Shown piece by piece: positions 15,768-23,377 of a stretch of 64,000 bases of DNA. Position numbers and translations under genes: made by a program. The notes beneath the pieces were generated by a model. The model worked only from the letters and a program-made list of their open reading frames with translations. It had not been told where the DNA came from and made no database searches. Position 1 is the first letter of the stretch, and the number at the start of each line of letters is the position of its first letter. The DNA is from Halomonas sp. 25-S5 (GTDB lineage Bacteria > Pseudomonadota > Gammaproteobacteria > Pseudomonadales > Halomonadaceae). The stretch is taken from contig NZ_JARANV010000001.1 of assembly GCF_029889845.1 (NCBI RefSeq), positions 248,001 to 312,000 on the forward strand. Reading direction: 5' to 3'.

Positions 15768-16436
15768 TCAGTCCTGGCTCATGATCCCCAGGATGGAGAG
15801 CAGGCTGATGAACAGGTTGTAGATCGAGACGTAGAGGGTAATGGTGGCGAGGATGTAGTTGGTCTCGCCGGCCCGATGGATAATCTCGCTGGTCTGGTAG
15901 AGGATCGCGGCCGAGGCAAACAGCACGAAGCCAGCCGAGACCATCAGCGACAGTGCGGGGATCTGCAGGAAGATGCCCGCCACCATGGCAATGATCAGCA
16001 CGATGGCACCGGCCATCAGGAAGTTCGCCAGGAAGCTGAAGTCCTTGCGCGTGATCAGCGCCACGACCGAGAGGCCGACGAAGGTCACCCCGGTCATGCC
16101 CAGCGCGGTCATGATCAGCTGGGCACCGTTGGGCAGGGTGAGGTAGGCGCTGAGGATCGGCCCCAGGGTGAAGCCCATGAAGCCGGTGAAGGCGAAGGTG
16201 GAAAGCAGGCCGAGCGCCGAGTTGGCGGTCTTGTGCACCAGGAACATCAGGCCATAGGCGCCGATGAAGAACACCAGGATGTTCATTCTCTCGATGCCCA
16301 TCGACATGGCGGCACCGGCCGTCACGGCGGAGAACAGCAGGGTCATCGCCAGCAGGCCATAGGTATTGCGCAGGACCTTGCTGGTACCGACGGCCTGGGT
16401 CTGCTGCCGTGTCATCTGCGTGTCTTGGTAAGCCAT
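15768..16436 (-). CDS. yccA: Bax inhibitor-1/YccA family membrane protein
   Basis: A 222-residue inner-membrane protein with seven hydrophobic segments and a C-terminal YNLFISLLSILGI end, the BI-1/YccA pattern. E. coli YccA binds and restrains the FtsH protease. The neighbourhood is conserved, since in E. coli yccA lies beside tusE. Hydrophobic segments occur roughly every 25-30 residues from residue 28 onward. The acidic pore residues typical of BI-1 calcium channels cannot be assigned with confidence here. Confidence 0.92.
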   Translation of the reverse strand: MAYQDTQMTRQQTQAVGTSKVLRNTYGLLAMTLLFSAVTAGAAMSMGIERMNILVFFIGAYGLMFLVHKTANSALGLLSTFAFTGFMGFTLGPILSAYLTLPNGAQLIMTALGMTGVTFVGLSVVALITRKDFSFLANFLMAGAIVLIIAMVAGIFLQIPALSLMVSAGFVLFASAAILYQTSEIIHRAGETNYILATITLYVSIYNLFISLLSILGIMSQD

Positions 16437-16515
16437 GGATCCGAAGCTCCCTGTGTGGTTGATCTAGTCACTTGACCTAGCATGCCGCCAGAAGGTTCCC
16501 GACGCAAGAGACTGG

Positions 16516-16986
16516 CTAGTCTGGCTTCAACGCGCTTTCTGCGGACATCGCCTCGGCCAGCACCCGGCGCGCCACGCGAGCGGCCGAGTCACAGACCTCC
16601 CCATCGTCCTGCTCGAGTGCCGCGAGGTCCATCCAGCGCAGCTCGGTGGCATCGTCGGCAGCCGCCTCCACCCCGCCCTGCCACTCAAGCTGCACCACCA
16701 CGATGACGAAATGCATCCTCAGCAAGCCCGCCTCGTCGTGGTCGAACAGGTCGATGGCTGTCAGGATGCGTCGGGGCGCCGCGAGCACACCGGTCTCTTC
16801 CATCAACTCCCTCGCCGCCGCCTGCTGGAGACTCTCGCCCGCCTCCACCTTGCCGCCGGGCAGGGCCAGCATACCCACGCTGGGCGGGTTGCGTCGTCGC
16901 ACCATGAGGATGCGGTCACCCTTGATCACGGCGGCCGAGACGGCAGGGACCGGACGAACCCCGGCGCTCACTGTGGGCTCAAGCAT
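16516..16986 (-). CDS. Nudix hydrolase (ADP-ribose pyrophosphatase-like)
   Basis: A 156-residue single-domain Nudix enzyme. The box runs from residue 45 to 67 with the start GGKVEAGES and the metal-binding RELMEETGV. A Pro-Pro-Ser-Val-Gly segment (RRRNPPSVGMLALPGG) resembles COG1051-type ADP-ribose hydrolases more than MutT. AGGAGA lies six bases before the ATG. It is probably monocistronic, with yccA following on the same strand after about 80 bases. The substrate is inferred at family level only. Confidence 0.88.
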   Translation of the reverse strand: MLEPTVSAGVRPVPAVSAAVIKGDRILMVRRRNPPSVGMLALPGGKVEAGESLQQAAARELMEETGVLAAPRRILTAIDLFDHDEAGLLRMHFVIVVVQLEWQGGVEAAADDATELRWMDLAALEQDDGEVCDSAARVARRVLAEAMSAESALKPD

Positions 16987-17067
16987 GATGCTCTCCTGCC
17001 GTTACTGATTTCTTCATTGTGCCTCACCTCGCCATGAGAGGCCTAACATCTTGATCCCTAGGCGCTC

Positions 17068-17095
17068 TTGACCCGGCGGGGAAAGCTGGTAGTAT
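17068..17095 (+). promoter_or_regulatory. sigma-70 promoter of tRNA-Ser
   Basis: A -35 TTGACC (17068-17073), a 16-base spacer and a -10 TAGTAT (17090-17095) place the start about 10 bases before the mature tRNA 5' end. Confidence 0.65.
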
Positions 17096-17110
17096 ACCCA
17101 CCGGTAAGCC

Positions 17111-17200
17111 GGAGGGATGGCAGAGCGGTTGAATGCACCGGTCTTGAAAACCGGCGAAGGTGAGAGCCTTCCCAGGGTTCGAATCCCTGTCCCTCCGCCA
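17111..17200 (+). tRNA. tRNA-Ser (anticodon UGA)
   Basis: A 90-base class II tRNA. The acceptor arms GGAGGGA and TCCCTCC pair fully, and the discriminator G and CCA are encoded. The anticodon stem CCGGT/ACCGG encloses CTTGAAA, giving anticodon TGA at 17145-17147. A long variable arm (GAAGGTGAGAGCCTTC) and T-loop GTTCGAATC confirm serine identity. It reads UCA and other UCN codons. Confidence 0.98.
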
Positions 17201-17216
17201 CTTCTTATTAAGAATC

Positions 17217-17239
17217 AGGCGCCTACGGGCGCCTTTTTC
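17217..17239 (+). terminator. rho-independent terminator of tRNA-Ser
   Basis: The stem AGGCGCC / GGCGCCT with a TACG loop is followed by TTTTC, 16 bases after the tRNA. Confidence 0.9.
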
Positions 17240-17296
17240 ATGGGGCGGACATCCTGCCCATTACCCGGGCAACGCTTGTCATTGTCGTCGCCCTCC

Positions 17297-17947
17297 TCAC
17301 CTCAGCAACTCGCGTGCATCGACCAGCGTCAGGCGGCCGGTGCTGAAGGCGCCGGTGTCGAGGTAATGGACGTTGCCCAGGGTCAGCGGCCGCTCCACGA
17401 TGGTGTGGCCGACGACGACGGCGTCGATCCCCGCCACCGGCGTCGCGTCGCCCCGCTGGATACGCGAGCGCCCCCAGACCAGCGTTTGCGGGTCGGCCGC
17501 CTCGATACACGTCCAGTCGGCCGGCGGCTCGGCGTGCACCATGCCGACGCGCTTGCCCATGACCGCGACCTCGCGCGCCAGGGGCAGATGGCGAAGCGCC
17601 GCCTGCAGGACCCTTCGCGTCTCGCTCACGCCGCTCTCGACGACCCAGCCACCGCCATTGATCATCCACAACGCCCAGGCACTGCTGCCCTCGCCGTCCC
17701 ACAGCGCGTTGTGGGCCAGTTCCTCATGGTTGCCGCGCACGGCGTGACACCACGGCATGAAGGCGAGCTTCAGACAGTCGAGCGAATCAGCACCTCGGTC
17801 GATGAGGTCGCCAACGCAGAACAGACGGTCCTCCGAGTGGCTGAAGGCGACGCCCTGCAAGGCTTCCTGCAGCAGGCGGTACTGGCCGTGAATGTCACCC
17901 ACGAAGAAATCGCGGCCCCTGATGTTCGCTGCGTGCTTGGTCAGCAT
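17297..17947 (-). CDS. calcineurin-like serine/threonine phosphatase (PrpA-like)
   Basis: A 216-residue bacteriophage-lambda/PrpA-type metallophosphoesterase. The three signatures are visible: FVGDIHGQY, VGDLIDRGADS and AVRGNHEELA, with the later metal-binding GHTIVERP region. The start at 17947 is preferred to upstream in-frame codons because AAGGAGG sits seven bases before it and homology begins with the DIH motif. Such enzymes dephosphorylate phosphoserine, phosphothreonine or phosphohistidine proteins or small phosphoesters. It is divergent from yaeQ with no partner kinase nearby, so the substrate is unknown. Confidence 0.9.
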   Translation of the reverse strand: MLTKHAANIRGRDFFVGDIHGQYRLLQEALQGVAFSHSEDRLFCVGDLIDRGADSLDCLKLAFMPWCHAVRGNHEELAHNALWDGEGSSAWALWMINGGGWVVESGVSETRRVLQAALRHLPLAREVAVMGKRVGMVHAEPPADWTCIEAADPQTLVWGRSRIQRGDATPVAGIDAVVVGHTIVERPLTLGNVHYLDTGAFSTGRLTLVDARELLR

Positions 17948-18036
17948 GGTACGACCTCCTTCCCCCGACGACGGCGACCAGGTCATATGTCATGATGGCA
18001 GGCCCTATTTCCCAGAAGGGCGAGCGGCTTAGCCAC

Positions 18037-18591
18037 ATGGCACTGAAGGCAATGATCCACAAGGTCCAGTTGCAGATCGCCGACATGGACCGGCACTACT
18101 ATGCAGACCACACCCTGACCGTGGCTCGCCATCCGTCGGAAACCGATGCGCGCATGATGGCCAGGCTGCTGGCCTTCGCCCTGAACGCCGATGAGTCGCT
18201 CGCCTTCGGGCGTGGCGTGAGCACCGAGAACGAACCCGACCTCTGGCGCAAGGACCTGACCGGCGACATCGAGCTCTGGATCCAGCTGGGCCAGCCCGAC
18301 GAGAAGTCCGTTCGCCGCGCCTGTGCCCGCGCCAAGCGAGTGGTTCTGTATACCTACAGCGGCCAAGGCGCCGCGATCTGGTGGGACTCGCTTGCTGGCA
18401 AGCTCGCCACCCTCGACAACCTGACGGTGGTCGACGTCTCACCGGTATCGGTCGAGGCGCTGAGCGGGCTGGCGGCGAAAAGCATGACGCTAAGCTGCAT
18501 CATCGAGGATGGCGGTGTCTGGCTGACCAGTCCAGAGCGAGGGGCTGTCGAGGTGCAACTCGAGGTGCTCAAGGACGCGCGCGCCGGTTGA
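18037..18591 (+). CDS. yaeQ: YaeQ family protein
   Basis: A 184-residue protein closely following E. coli YaeQ from its start MALKAMIHK through VARHPSETDARMMARLLAF, GDIELWIQLGQPDE and the C-terminal MTLSCIIEDG. YaeQ has a PD-(D/E)XK-like fold of unknown function and was once proposed as an RfaH-related suppressor. The frame is open upstream to 17992, but the ATG at 18037 fits the family start. It is divergent from the phosphatase gene. No operon partner is visible. Confidence 0.93.
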   Translation: MALKAMIHKVQLQIADMDRHYYADHTLTVARHPSETDARMMARLLAFALNADESLAFGRGVSTENEPDLWRKDLTGDIELWIQLGQPDEKSVRRACARAKRVVLYTYSGQGAAIWWDSLAGKLATLDNLTVVDVSPVSVEALSGLAAKSMTLSCIIEDGGVWLTSPERGAVEVQLEVLKDARAG

Positions 18592-18610
18592 TGCCCGGGA
18601 TGGCCACGGG

Positions 18611-20317
18611 TCAGTAGAGCCTGAGCCCCACACGGGTGACCTTGTTGCCGTCCATCTCGCTGACCACCCAGTGGATGCCGTGCCAGTCCACGTCATCGCC
18701 CACCACCGGGTGACCACCGACCCGCAGGGAGATGAACTCGGCCAGCGTCATGTCCTGCTCGCCGGGGCTCAGCGTCAGGCCATAGGCATCGGCGATGTCG
18801 CGCATCTGGGCCTCGCCGTCGAAGGTGAAGGTACCGAAGAAGGCCCGCTCGCGCTTGAGCTTGGCATCCCCGTTGAACAGGCGGTTGAGCGCCGGCAGAT
18901 CGTCGGTGCGACCGATCACGCAGATCACGTCACCCAGCCGCAGCCGGGTGCTGCCCTTGGGGTGCAGCATGGCATGCTCGCGGAAGAGCGCCGAGATCAG
19001 CGCCCCGGAGGGAAAGCGCAGCAGCCGGATCGGCACGTCCTCGAGGTCGGCGTTCTCGACCTCGTAGACGAACATCTCGTAGTCGTTCTCGGGCAGGATG
19101 CCCAGTGGCCCGCGCCGGTTAGGCGTCACGCTGGGTGGCAGCTCGACCCTCATGCGACGCGCCATCCACGGCAGAGTGCCGCCCTGGATCAGCAGCGACA
19201 GCAGCACCACGGCGAAGGCGACGTTGAAGTAGAGCGAGGCATTCTCCACCCCGCCGATGACCGGGAAGATCGCCAGCACGATGGGGACCGCCCCGCGCAG
19301 GCCCACCCAGGCGATGAAGCCGGTCTCCCGCCAGCGGAACTTGAAGAAGGGCTTGACGGCGACCAGCACCGCCAGCGGCCTGGCGACGAAGATCAGCGCC
19401 AGGGCCACCAGCAGTGCCGGCAGCGCGTAATCCAGCATCTCGCTGGGGGTGACCAGCAGGCCCAGCACCAGGAAGAGGCCGATCTGGGAGAGCCAGGCCA
19501 GGCCATCGTGTACCGGCAGAATGAAGGCGAGGTGGCGCCCCGGCCGGTTGCCGATCATCAGGCCGGCCAGGTAAATGGCCAGGAAGCCACTGCCGCCCAG
19601 CGCACTGGTCAGGCCGAAGATGCAGAAACCCAGGCCCAGTGCCAGCAGCGAATAGAGCCCCGGGGCCAAGTCCAGCCAGCTGAGCAGGCGCGCACTCAGC
19701 CAGCCGAAGCCCACGCCGATGACGATGCCCAGGCCGAACTGCTGCACGAGGAACAGCAGGGTCTCGCCTACCCCGCCGATATCGCCGACCAGCACGTCCA
19801 CCAGCATCACCGTGAGAAATATCGCCATGGGATCGTTGGTCCCGGACTCGATCTCCAGCGTCGCCCCGACCCGCTCGTTGAGATTGACGCCCCGGCCACT
19901 GAGCATGGAGAACACCGCCGCGGCATCGGTGGAGCCCACGATGGCCCCCACCAACAGCCCCTGCACCAGGCTCAGGTCGAACAGCCACATGGCAAACACG
20001 CCCACCAGCGAGCTGGTGATGAAGACCCCCAGGGTGGCCAGGGAAAGCGCCGGCCGGAAGCCGACGCGGAAGGTCTTGAGGCGAGTTCTCAGGCCACCGT
20101 CGAGCAGGATCATGGCGAGCGCCAGGTGGCCGATCAGAAACGCCAGCGAATAGTCATCGAACTGGATGCCGAGCAGGCCCTCCTCCCCGGCCAGCATGCC
20201 CAGGCCCAGGAAAATCAGCAGCAGGGGGACCCCGGCCATCGAGGAGAGCCGGCTGGCAAGAATGCTCAGGGCCAGCAGGAAGCCGCTGAGCAGGAAGAGG
20301 GTATTGATCGAATCCAT
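18611..20317 (-). CDS. nhaP2: potassium/proton antiporter, CPA1 family (NhaP2/CvrA)
   Basis: A 568-residue CPA1 antiporter exchanging cytoplasmic K+ (and possibly Na+) for protons. About twelve membrane helices span residues 1-390, with GIQFDDYSLAFLIGHLALAM and AIVGSTDAAAVFSML, and the ion-binding ESGTNDPMAI. A cytoplasmic TrkA-C-like domain (FPSGALISALFREHAMLHP, LGDVICVIGRTDD) and a CorC-like end follow. The length equals that of E. coli CvrA and Vibrio NhaP2. In a halotolerant host it would serve ion and volume control. Confidence 0.95.
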   Translation of the reverse strand: MDSINTLFLLSGFLLALSILASRLSSMAGVPLLLIFLGLGMLAGEEGLLGIQFDDYSLAFLIGHLALAMILLDGGLRTRLKTFRVGFRPALSLATLGVFITSSLVGVFAMWLFDLSLVQGLLVGAIVGSTDAAAVFSMLSGRGVNLNERVGATLEIESGTNDPMAIFLTVMLVDVLVGDIGGVGETLLFLVQQFGLGIVIGVGFGWLSARLLSWLDLAPGLYSLLALGLGFCIFGLTSALGGSGFLAIYLAGLMIGNRPGRHLAFILPVHDGLAWLSQIGLFLVLGLLVTPSEMLDYALPALLVALALIFVARPLAVLVAVKPFFKFRWRETGFIAWVGLRGAVPIVLAIFPVIGGVENASLYFNVAFAVVLLSLLIQGGTLPWMARRMRVELPPSVTPNRRGPLGILPENDYEMFVYEVENADLEDVPIRLLRFPSGALISALFREHAMLHPKGSTRLRLGDVICVIGRTDDLPALNRLFNGDAKLKRERAFFGTFTFDGEAQMRDIADAYGLTLSPGEQDMTLAEFISLRVGGHPVVGDDVDWHGIHWVVSEMDGNKVTRVGLRLY

Positions 20318-20478
20318 GGCATCCTGCCTCGGCTGCGAGAGAACGGATTATCGCATGCCGCGCCGGTCACGGCGATTTGCGTTTGTGGTCATGACTGGCC
20401 GCGGCCCGTGGGCAGCGGTTAAGGTTGTGCGGCACCAACGCAAGACCGGATAGCGCGCATGGCAGGAGACCCGTTCCG

Positions 20479-21702
20479 ATGATCACATCCGTTTTTCGGC
20501 GGTCTCTTTGCTGGAGCCTGCTGCTGTCGGCAACCGCCCTGCTGGCGACGCTACCCGTCGCAGCCGACCCACCGGCCGCCGCCGTGGAACCGCAGGAGGG
20601 CTACCCGCCGCTGGGCACCGAGGTGATGGTGCCCGACCTCAAGGCCCTTGCCGACGAGGCGGCAAGGGCCGCCGCCGAGGCCGCGGCCTGGGCCGAGACC
20701 CGCCGTCGCTACCGAGAGGCCCCGACCGGGCCCAGCGTCGACACGCCCTCGCGCCCCAGCGTCCCGGCCATCGCCCTGCGCCCGGCGGAACCGATCGAGC
20801 CGCCGCCGGTCACCTCGCTACGCATCATGCTGGACGGCTATCCCAGCCCTCGTCATGCCGCCCTGTTCGTCGCCCGGGAGAGAGGCCTGTTCGCCAGCCG
20901 CGGACTCGAGGTGACCCTCGCGACACCGGCCGATCCGGATGTGCCCAGCAAGCTGCTGGCGGCGTCACGGATCGAGCTGGCGGTGGCCCGCCAGCCACTG
21001 TTGCACCTCGAGGTCGATCGCGGCATACCGCTGGTCCGCATCGCCACCTTGGTCGCCATGCCCTTGAGCGCCCTGGTAGTGCGCGAGGACGGGGCCATCG
21101 AGACCCCTGCCCAACTGGCCGGTTCGCGCATCGGCCATGCCAATATCGACAGCCGTGACGTGCTGCTGGCGGCCCTGCTGCGCGGCGCGGCGATCCGCGA
21201 CGACGAGATCGAGACCGTGGCGCTGCACTTCCGGCTCGACGATGCCCTGCGTGAGGGGCGCGTGGATGGCGTGATCGGCGCCATGCGCCATCTGCTGCCC
21301 CGCCAGCTCGCCGACGAGGGGCTGGCCACCCGGGTAATGCGCGTCGAGGAGTTGGGCATCCCGCTCCATGATGGCCTGGTGCTGCTCGCCAATCGCGACC
21401 ACCTGGCACCGCAGCGGGACGCCATCCGCCGCCTGGTGGCGGCCATCGAGACGGCCACGGCCTGGATCGCCAACCACCCGGACGAGGCCTGGACGCTGAT
21501 CGCGAACGCGGAGCCGGCCCTGAACACCGCGGTCAACCGCGAGGCCTGGGAGATGGTCCGCTCGCGCCTGAGCCTCAGCCCGGCGGCCCTGGACCAGGGC
21601 CGCTACCGCCGCTTCGAGGACTACCTCTTCGAGGCCGGCCTGATCCGGGAGCGCCACCCGGTATCGCGACTGGCCATCGACCCCGGAGCGCCGCCCCGCT
21701 AG
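20479..21702 (+). CDS. orphan NMT1/THI5-like ABC substrate-binding protein
   Basis: A 407-residue secreted protein. It begins with a signal peptide (residues 1-29, cleavage after VAA). An unusual 80-residue Ala/Pro/Glu-rich linker, partly helical (DEAARAAAEAAAWAE), follows. From about residue 113 there is an NMT1-type periplasmic binding domain (LRIMLDGYPSPRHAALFVAR, a start common in pyrimidine, thiamine-precursor and taurine binding proteins). AGGAG precedes the ATG. No permease or ATPase gene is adjacent, so it must pair with a transporter elsewhere or act as a sensor. No TPP riboswitch is visible upstream. The ligand is unknown. Confidence 0.8.
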   Translation: MITSVFRRSLCWSLLLSATALLATLPVAADPPAAAVEPQEGYPPLGTEVMVPDLKALADEAARAAAEAAAWAETRRRYREAPTGPSVDTPSRPSVPAIALRPAEPIEPPPVTSLRIMLDGYPSPRHAALFVARERGLFASRGLEVTLATPADPDVPSKLLAASRIELAVARQPLLHLEVDRGIPLVRIATLVAMPLSALVVREDGAIETPAQLAGSRIGHANIDSRDVLLAALLRGAAIRDDEIETVALHFRLDDALREGRVDGVIGAMRHLLPRQLADEGLATRVMRVEELGIPLHDGLVLLANRDHLAPQRDAIRRLVAAIETATAWIANHPDEAWTLIANAEPALNTAVNREAWEMVRSRLSLSPAALDQGRYRRFEDYLFEAGLIRERHPVSRLAIDPGAPPR

Positions 21703-22478
21703 CCCTCCACGCGCTCGAGGAAGGCGTTGACCGCCGCCTGAAAGGCCTTGGGCTGCTCGGCATGCAGCCAGTGGCCCGCCTCCAGGGTCTCGATCTCGGC
21801 CCGCGGCAGCACCTCGCGCAGCGCCGGCAGCATCTCGTCGGTCACGTAGCGTGAGCGGGCACCGCGCAGCACCAGGGTCGGCCCGTCGAAGGCGCCCTCT
21901 CCCGCCGGCTCTCCCATGATCGTCTCGTAGTCGTCCTGGATCGCGTCGAGGCCGATGCGCAGCCGCAGGATGCCCTCGTCGTCGCGCTCCAGGTTGGTGG
22001 CCAGGAAGAGGCGCACCGCGGACTCCTCGACATGCTCGGCGAGCAGCGCGTCGGCCTCGCGGCGATTGGTGGGCTGACCCGTCTCGACGCGGCGCAGGGC
22101 GGCGAAGACGCTGTCGTGGTCGTGCCCGTAGGCGAGCGGCGCGATATCGGCGACGATCAGCGAGGCCAGGCGGGACGGGGCCAGCCTGGCCAGGCTGATC
22201 GCCACCTTGCCGCCCATGGAGTGACCCAGCAGGTGGGCCTTGGCCACGCCGAGCCGATCCAGCAGGGCGAGGAGGTCCTCGGCCATGGCGTCGTAGCCCA
22301 TCCCCGCGACATGCGGCGAACGACCATGGTTACGCAGGTCGACGGCTATCACCCGATGCCGGCGCTGCCACTGCTTGAGGTGGGAGCGCCAGTTGTCGGC
22401 ACTGCCGAGCAGGCCGTGGACGACCACCAGCGGGGTCTCGTCGCCCCCGGTATCGATGTAGTGAAGTGCGATGGGCAT
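21699..22478 (-). CDS. ybfF: alpha/beta hydrolase (YbfF-like esterase)
   Basis: A 259-residue alpha/beta-fold hydrolase. The oxyanion region is VVHGLLGSADNW, the nucleophile elbow is GHSMGG (Ser near residue 95), and the catalytic His is in EAGHWLHAEQP near the C-terminus. It closely follows E. coli YbfF, a short-chain acyl or acyl-CoA esterase. GAGGAGA precedes the ATG. It lies 26 bases after yhhQ on the same strand and so may share its riboswitch-controlled transcript. It overlaps the convergent binding-protein gene by four bases. Confidence 0.9.
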   Translation of the reverse strand: MPIALHYIDTGGDETPLVVVHGLLGSADNWRSHLKQWQRRHRVIAVDLRNHGRSPHVAGMGYDAMAEDLLALLDRLGVAKAHLLGHSMGGKVAISLARLAPSRLASLIVADIAPLAYGHDHDSVFAALRRVETGQPTNRREADALLAEHVEESAVRLFLATNLERDDEGILRLRIGLDAIQDDYETIMGEPAGEGAFDGPTLVLRGARSRYVTDEMLPALREVLPRAEIETLEAGHWLHAEQPKAFQAAVNAFLERVEG

Positions 22479-22504
22479 CTCAGTCTCCTCGGCTGGGGGT
22501 AGAG

Positions 22505-23188
22505 TCAGATTCGGGCCCGTGCCGCGCCGGGCATCAGGTCGGGGCTGCCCGTCACGGCCACCAGGCGGCGGCTGAGCCAGGCCAGCAGCACGCCATACAG
22601 GGGCAGGAAGAACGCCAGGCTGATGCCGAGCTTGATGACGTAGTCGACCCAGGCGATCTCCGGCCAGTTGGCGGCCATGAAGGGATCGGGGCTCTCGTGG
22701 AAGGCAATGGAGAAGAAGGCGAAGGTATCGACCAGGTTGCCGAGCACCGTGGAGACCGCCGGCGCCACCCACCAGGCCTTCAGGGTGCGCAGGCGGTCGA
22801 AGACCTGCACGTCCAGCAACTGGCCCAGCACGTAGGCCATGAAGCTTGCCAGCGCGATCCGCGCGACGAAGAGATTCCCCTCGCCCAGCCCCTCGAGACC
22901 GGCAAAGCCGCCGCGCGGAAAGACCACCGAGACGACATAGGAGATCACCAGCGCCGGCAGCATGACCCTCAGCACGATGGCTCGCGCCGGCTCCTTGCCG
23001 AACAGGCGCACGGTGAGATCGGTGGCCAGGAAGATAAAGGGGAAGCTGAAGGCGCCCCAGGTGGTATGGAACCCGAACAGGGTGAAGGGCAGCTGGACCA
23101 GGTAGTTGCTGGCGGCGATGACCAGGATATGGAAGGCGACCAGCAGCGCCAGGCAGCGCCGATACTGGGCATCGGAAAGCACGAACAT
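22505..23188 (-). CDS. yhhQ: queuosine precursor transporter YhhQ
   Basis: A 227-residue inner-membrane protein of the YhhQ/COG1738 vitamin-transporter-related family, importing preQ0/preQ1 or queuosine precursors for tRNA wobble modification. About six hydrophobic segments are present, with family motifs FIFLATDLTVRLFGKE, ARIALASFMAYVLGQLLDV and STVLGNLVDTFAFFSIAF. The start at 23188 is chosen over upstream in-frame codons because AAGGA lies seven bases before it and homology begins there. A perfect -10 box, a leader and a candidate preQ1 riboswitch precede it. Confidence 0.93.
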   Translation of the reverse strand: MFVLSDAQYRRCLALLVAFHILVIAASNYLVQLPFTLFGFHTTWGAFSFPFIFLATDLTVRLFGKEPARAIVLRVMLPALVISYVVSVVFPRGGFAGLEGLGEGNLFVARIALASFMAYVLGQLLDVQVFDRLRTLKAWWVAPAVSTVLGNLVDTFAFFSIAFHESPDPFMAANWPEIAWVDYVIKLGISLAFFLPLYGVLLAWLSRRLVAVTGSPDLMPGAARARI

Positions 23189-23195
23189 CACGGCA

Positions 23196-23226
23196 TCCTT
23201 TTTTGGGGAGGGGTGAGGGAACCCTC
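23196..23226 (-). promoter_or_regulatory. candidate preQ1-I riboswitch overlapping the yhhQ ribosome binding site
   Basis: On the minus strand the leader shows a P1 stem GAGGG / CCCUC (23226-23222 with 23212-23208) and a nine-base loop UUCCCUCAC. A C-run then an A6 tail follow, and then GGA. The loop bases UCC can pair with that GGA, giving the H-type pseudoknot of class I preQ1 riboswitches, and GGA is the Shine-Dalgarno core of yhhQ. Ligand binding would hide the ribosome site. Size, A-rich tail and downstream gene all fit. The match is by eye, not by covariance model. Confidence 0.6.
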
Positions 23227-23264
23227 GTGTCACGGGAGCCGCCCGTGGGGCGGACGGGCCGGGC

Positions 23265-23293
23265 ATTATACGGCCTGACCCGGCGCCTGGCCA
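23265..23293 (-). promoter_or_regulatory. yhhQ promoter
   Basis: On the minus strand a consensus -10 TATAAT (23270-23265) lies 17 bases from TGGCCA (23293-23288, four of six matches to TTGACA). The predicted start near 23258 gives a leader of about 70 bases containing the candidate riboswitch. Confidence 0.6.
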
Positions 23294-23312
23294 TGGCTCG
23301 CCCTGCCCCGGA

Positions 23313-23343
23313 GACGCCGCCGCCCTTCAAGGGCGGCGGCGTC
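23313..23343 (-). terminator. strong hairpin downstream of prpE
   Basis: A perfect 13-bp GC stem (GACGCCGCCGCCC / GGGCGGCGGCGTC, five-base loop) lies just after the prpE stop. The U-tract is poor on both strands (TCTCC on minus, TTG on plus). It probably blocks prpE transcripts from entering the yhhQ leader. Confidence 0.6.
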
Positions 23344-23377
23344 TTGCGGTCGAGGTCAGGCGTCGGCGCGGCTGGCG

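Noticed and set aside
17111..17200. tRNA-Ser as a possible integration site for a mobile element
   Set aside because: No integrase gene is nearby and no second copy of the tRNA 3' end was found in the window.
18671..20422. A 583-codon plus-strand frame opposite nhaP2
   Set aside because: Its composition (Gln/His/Glu-rich) is a typical antisense product of a membrane-protein gene. nhaP2 accounts for the region.
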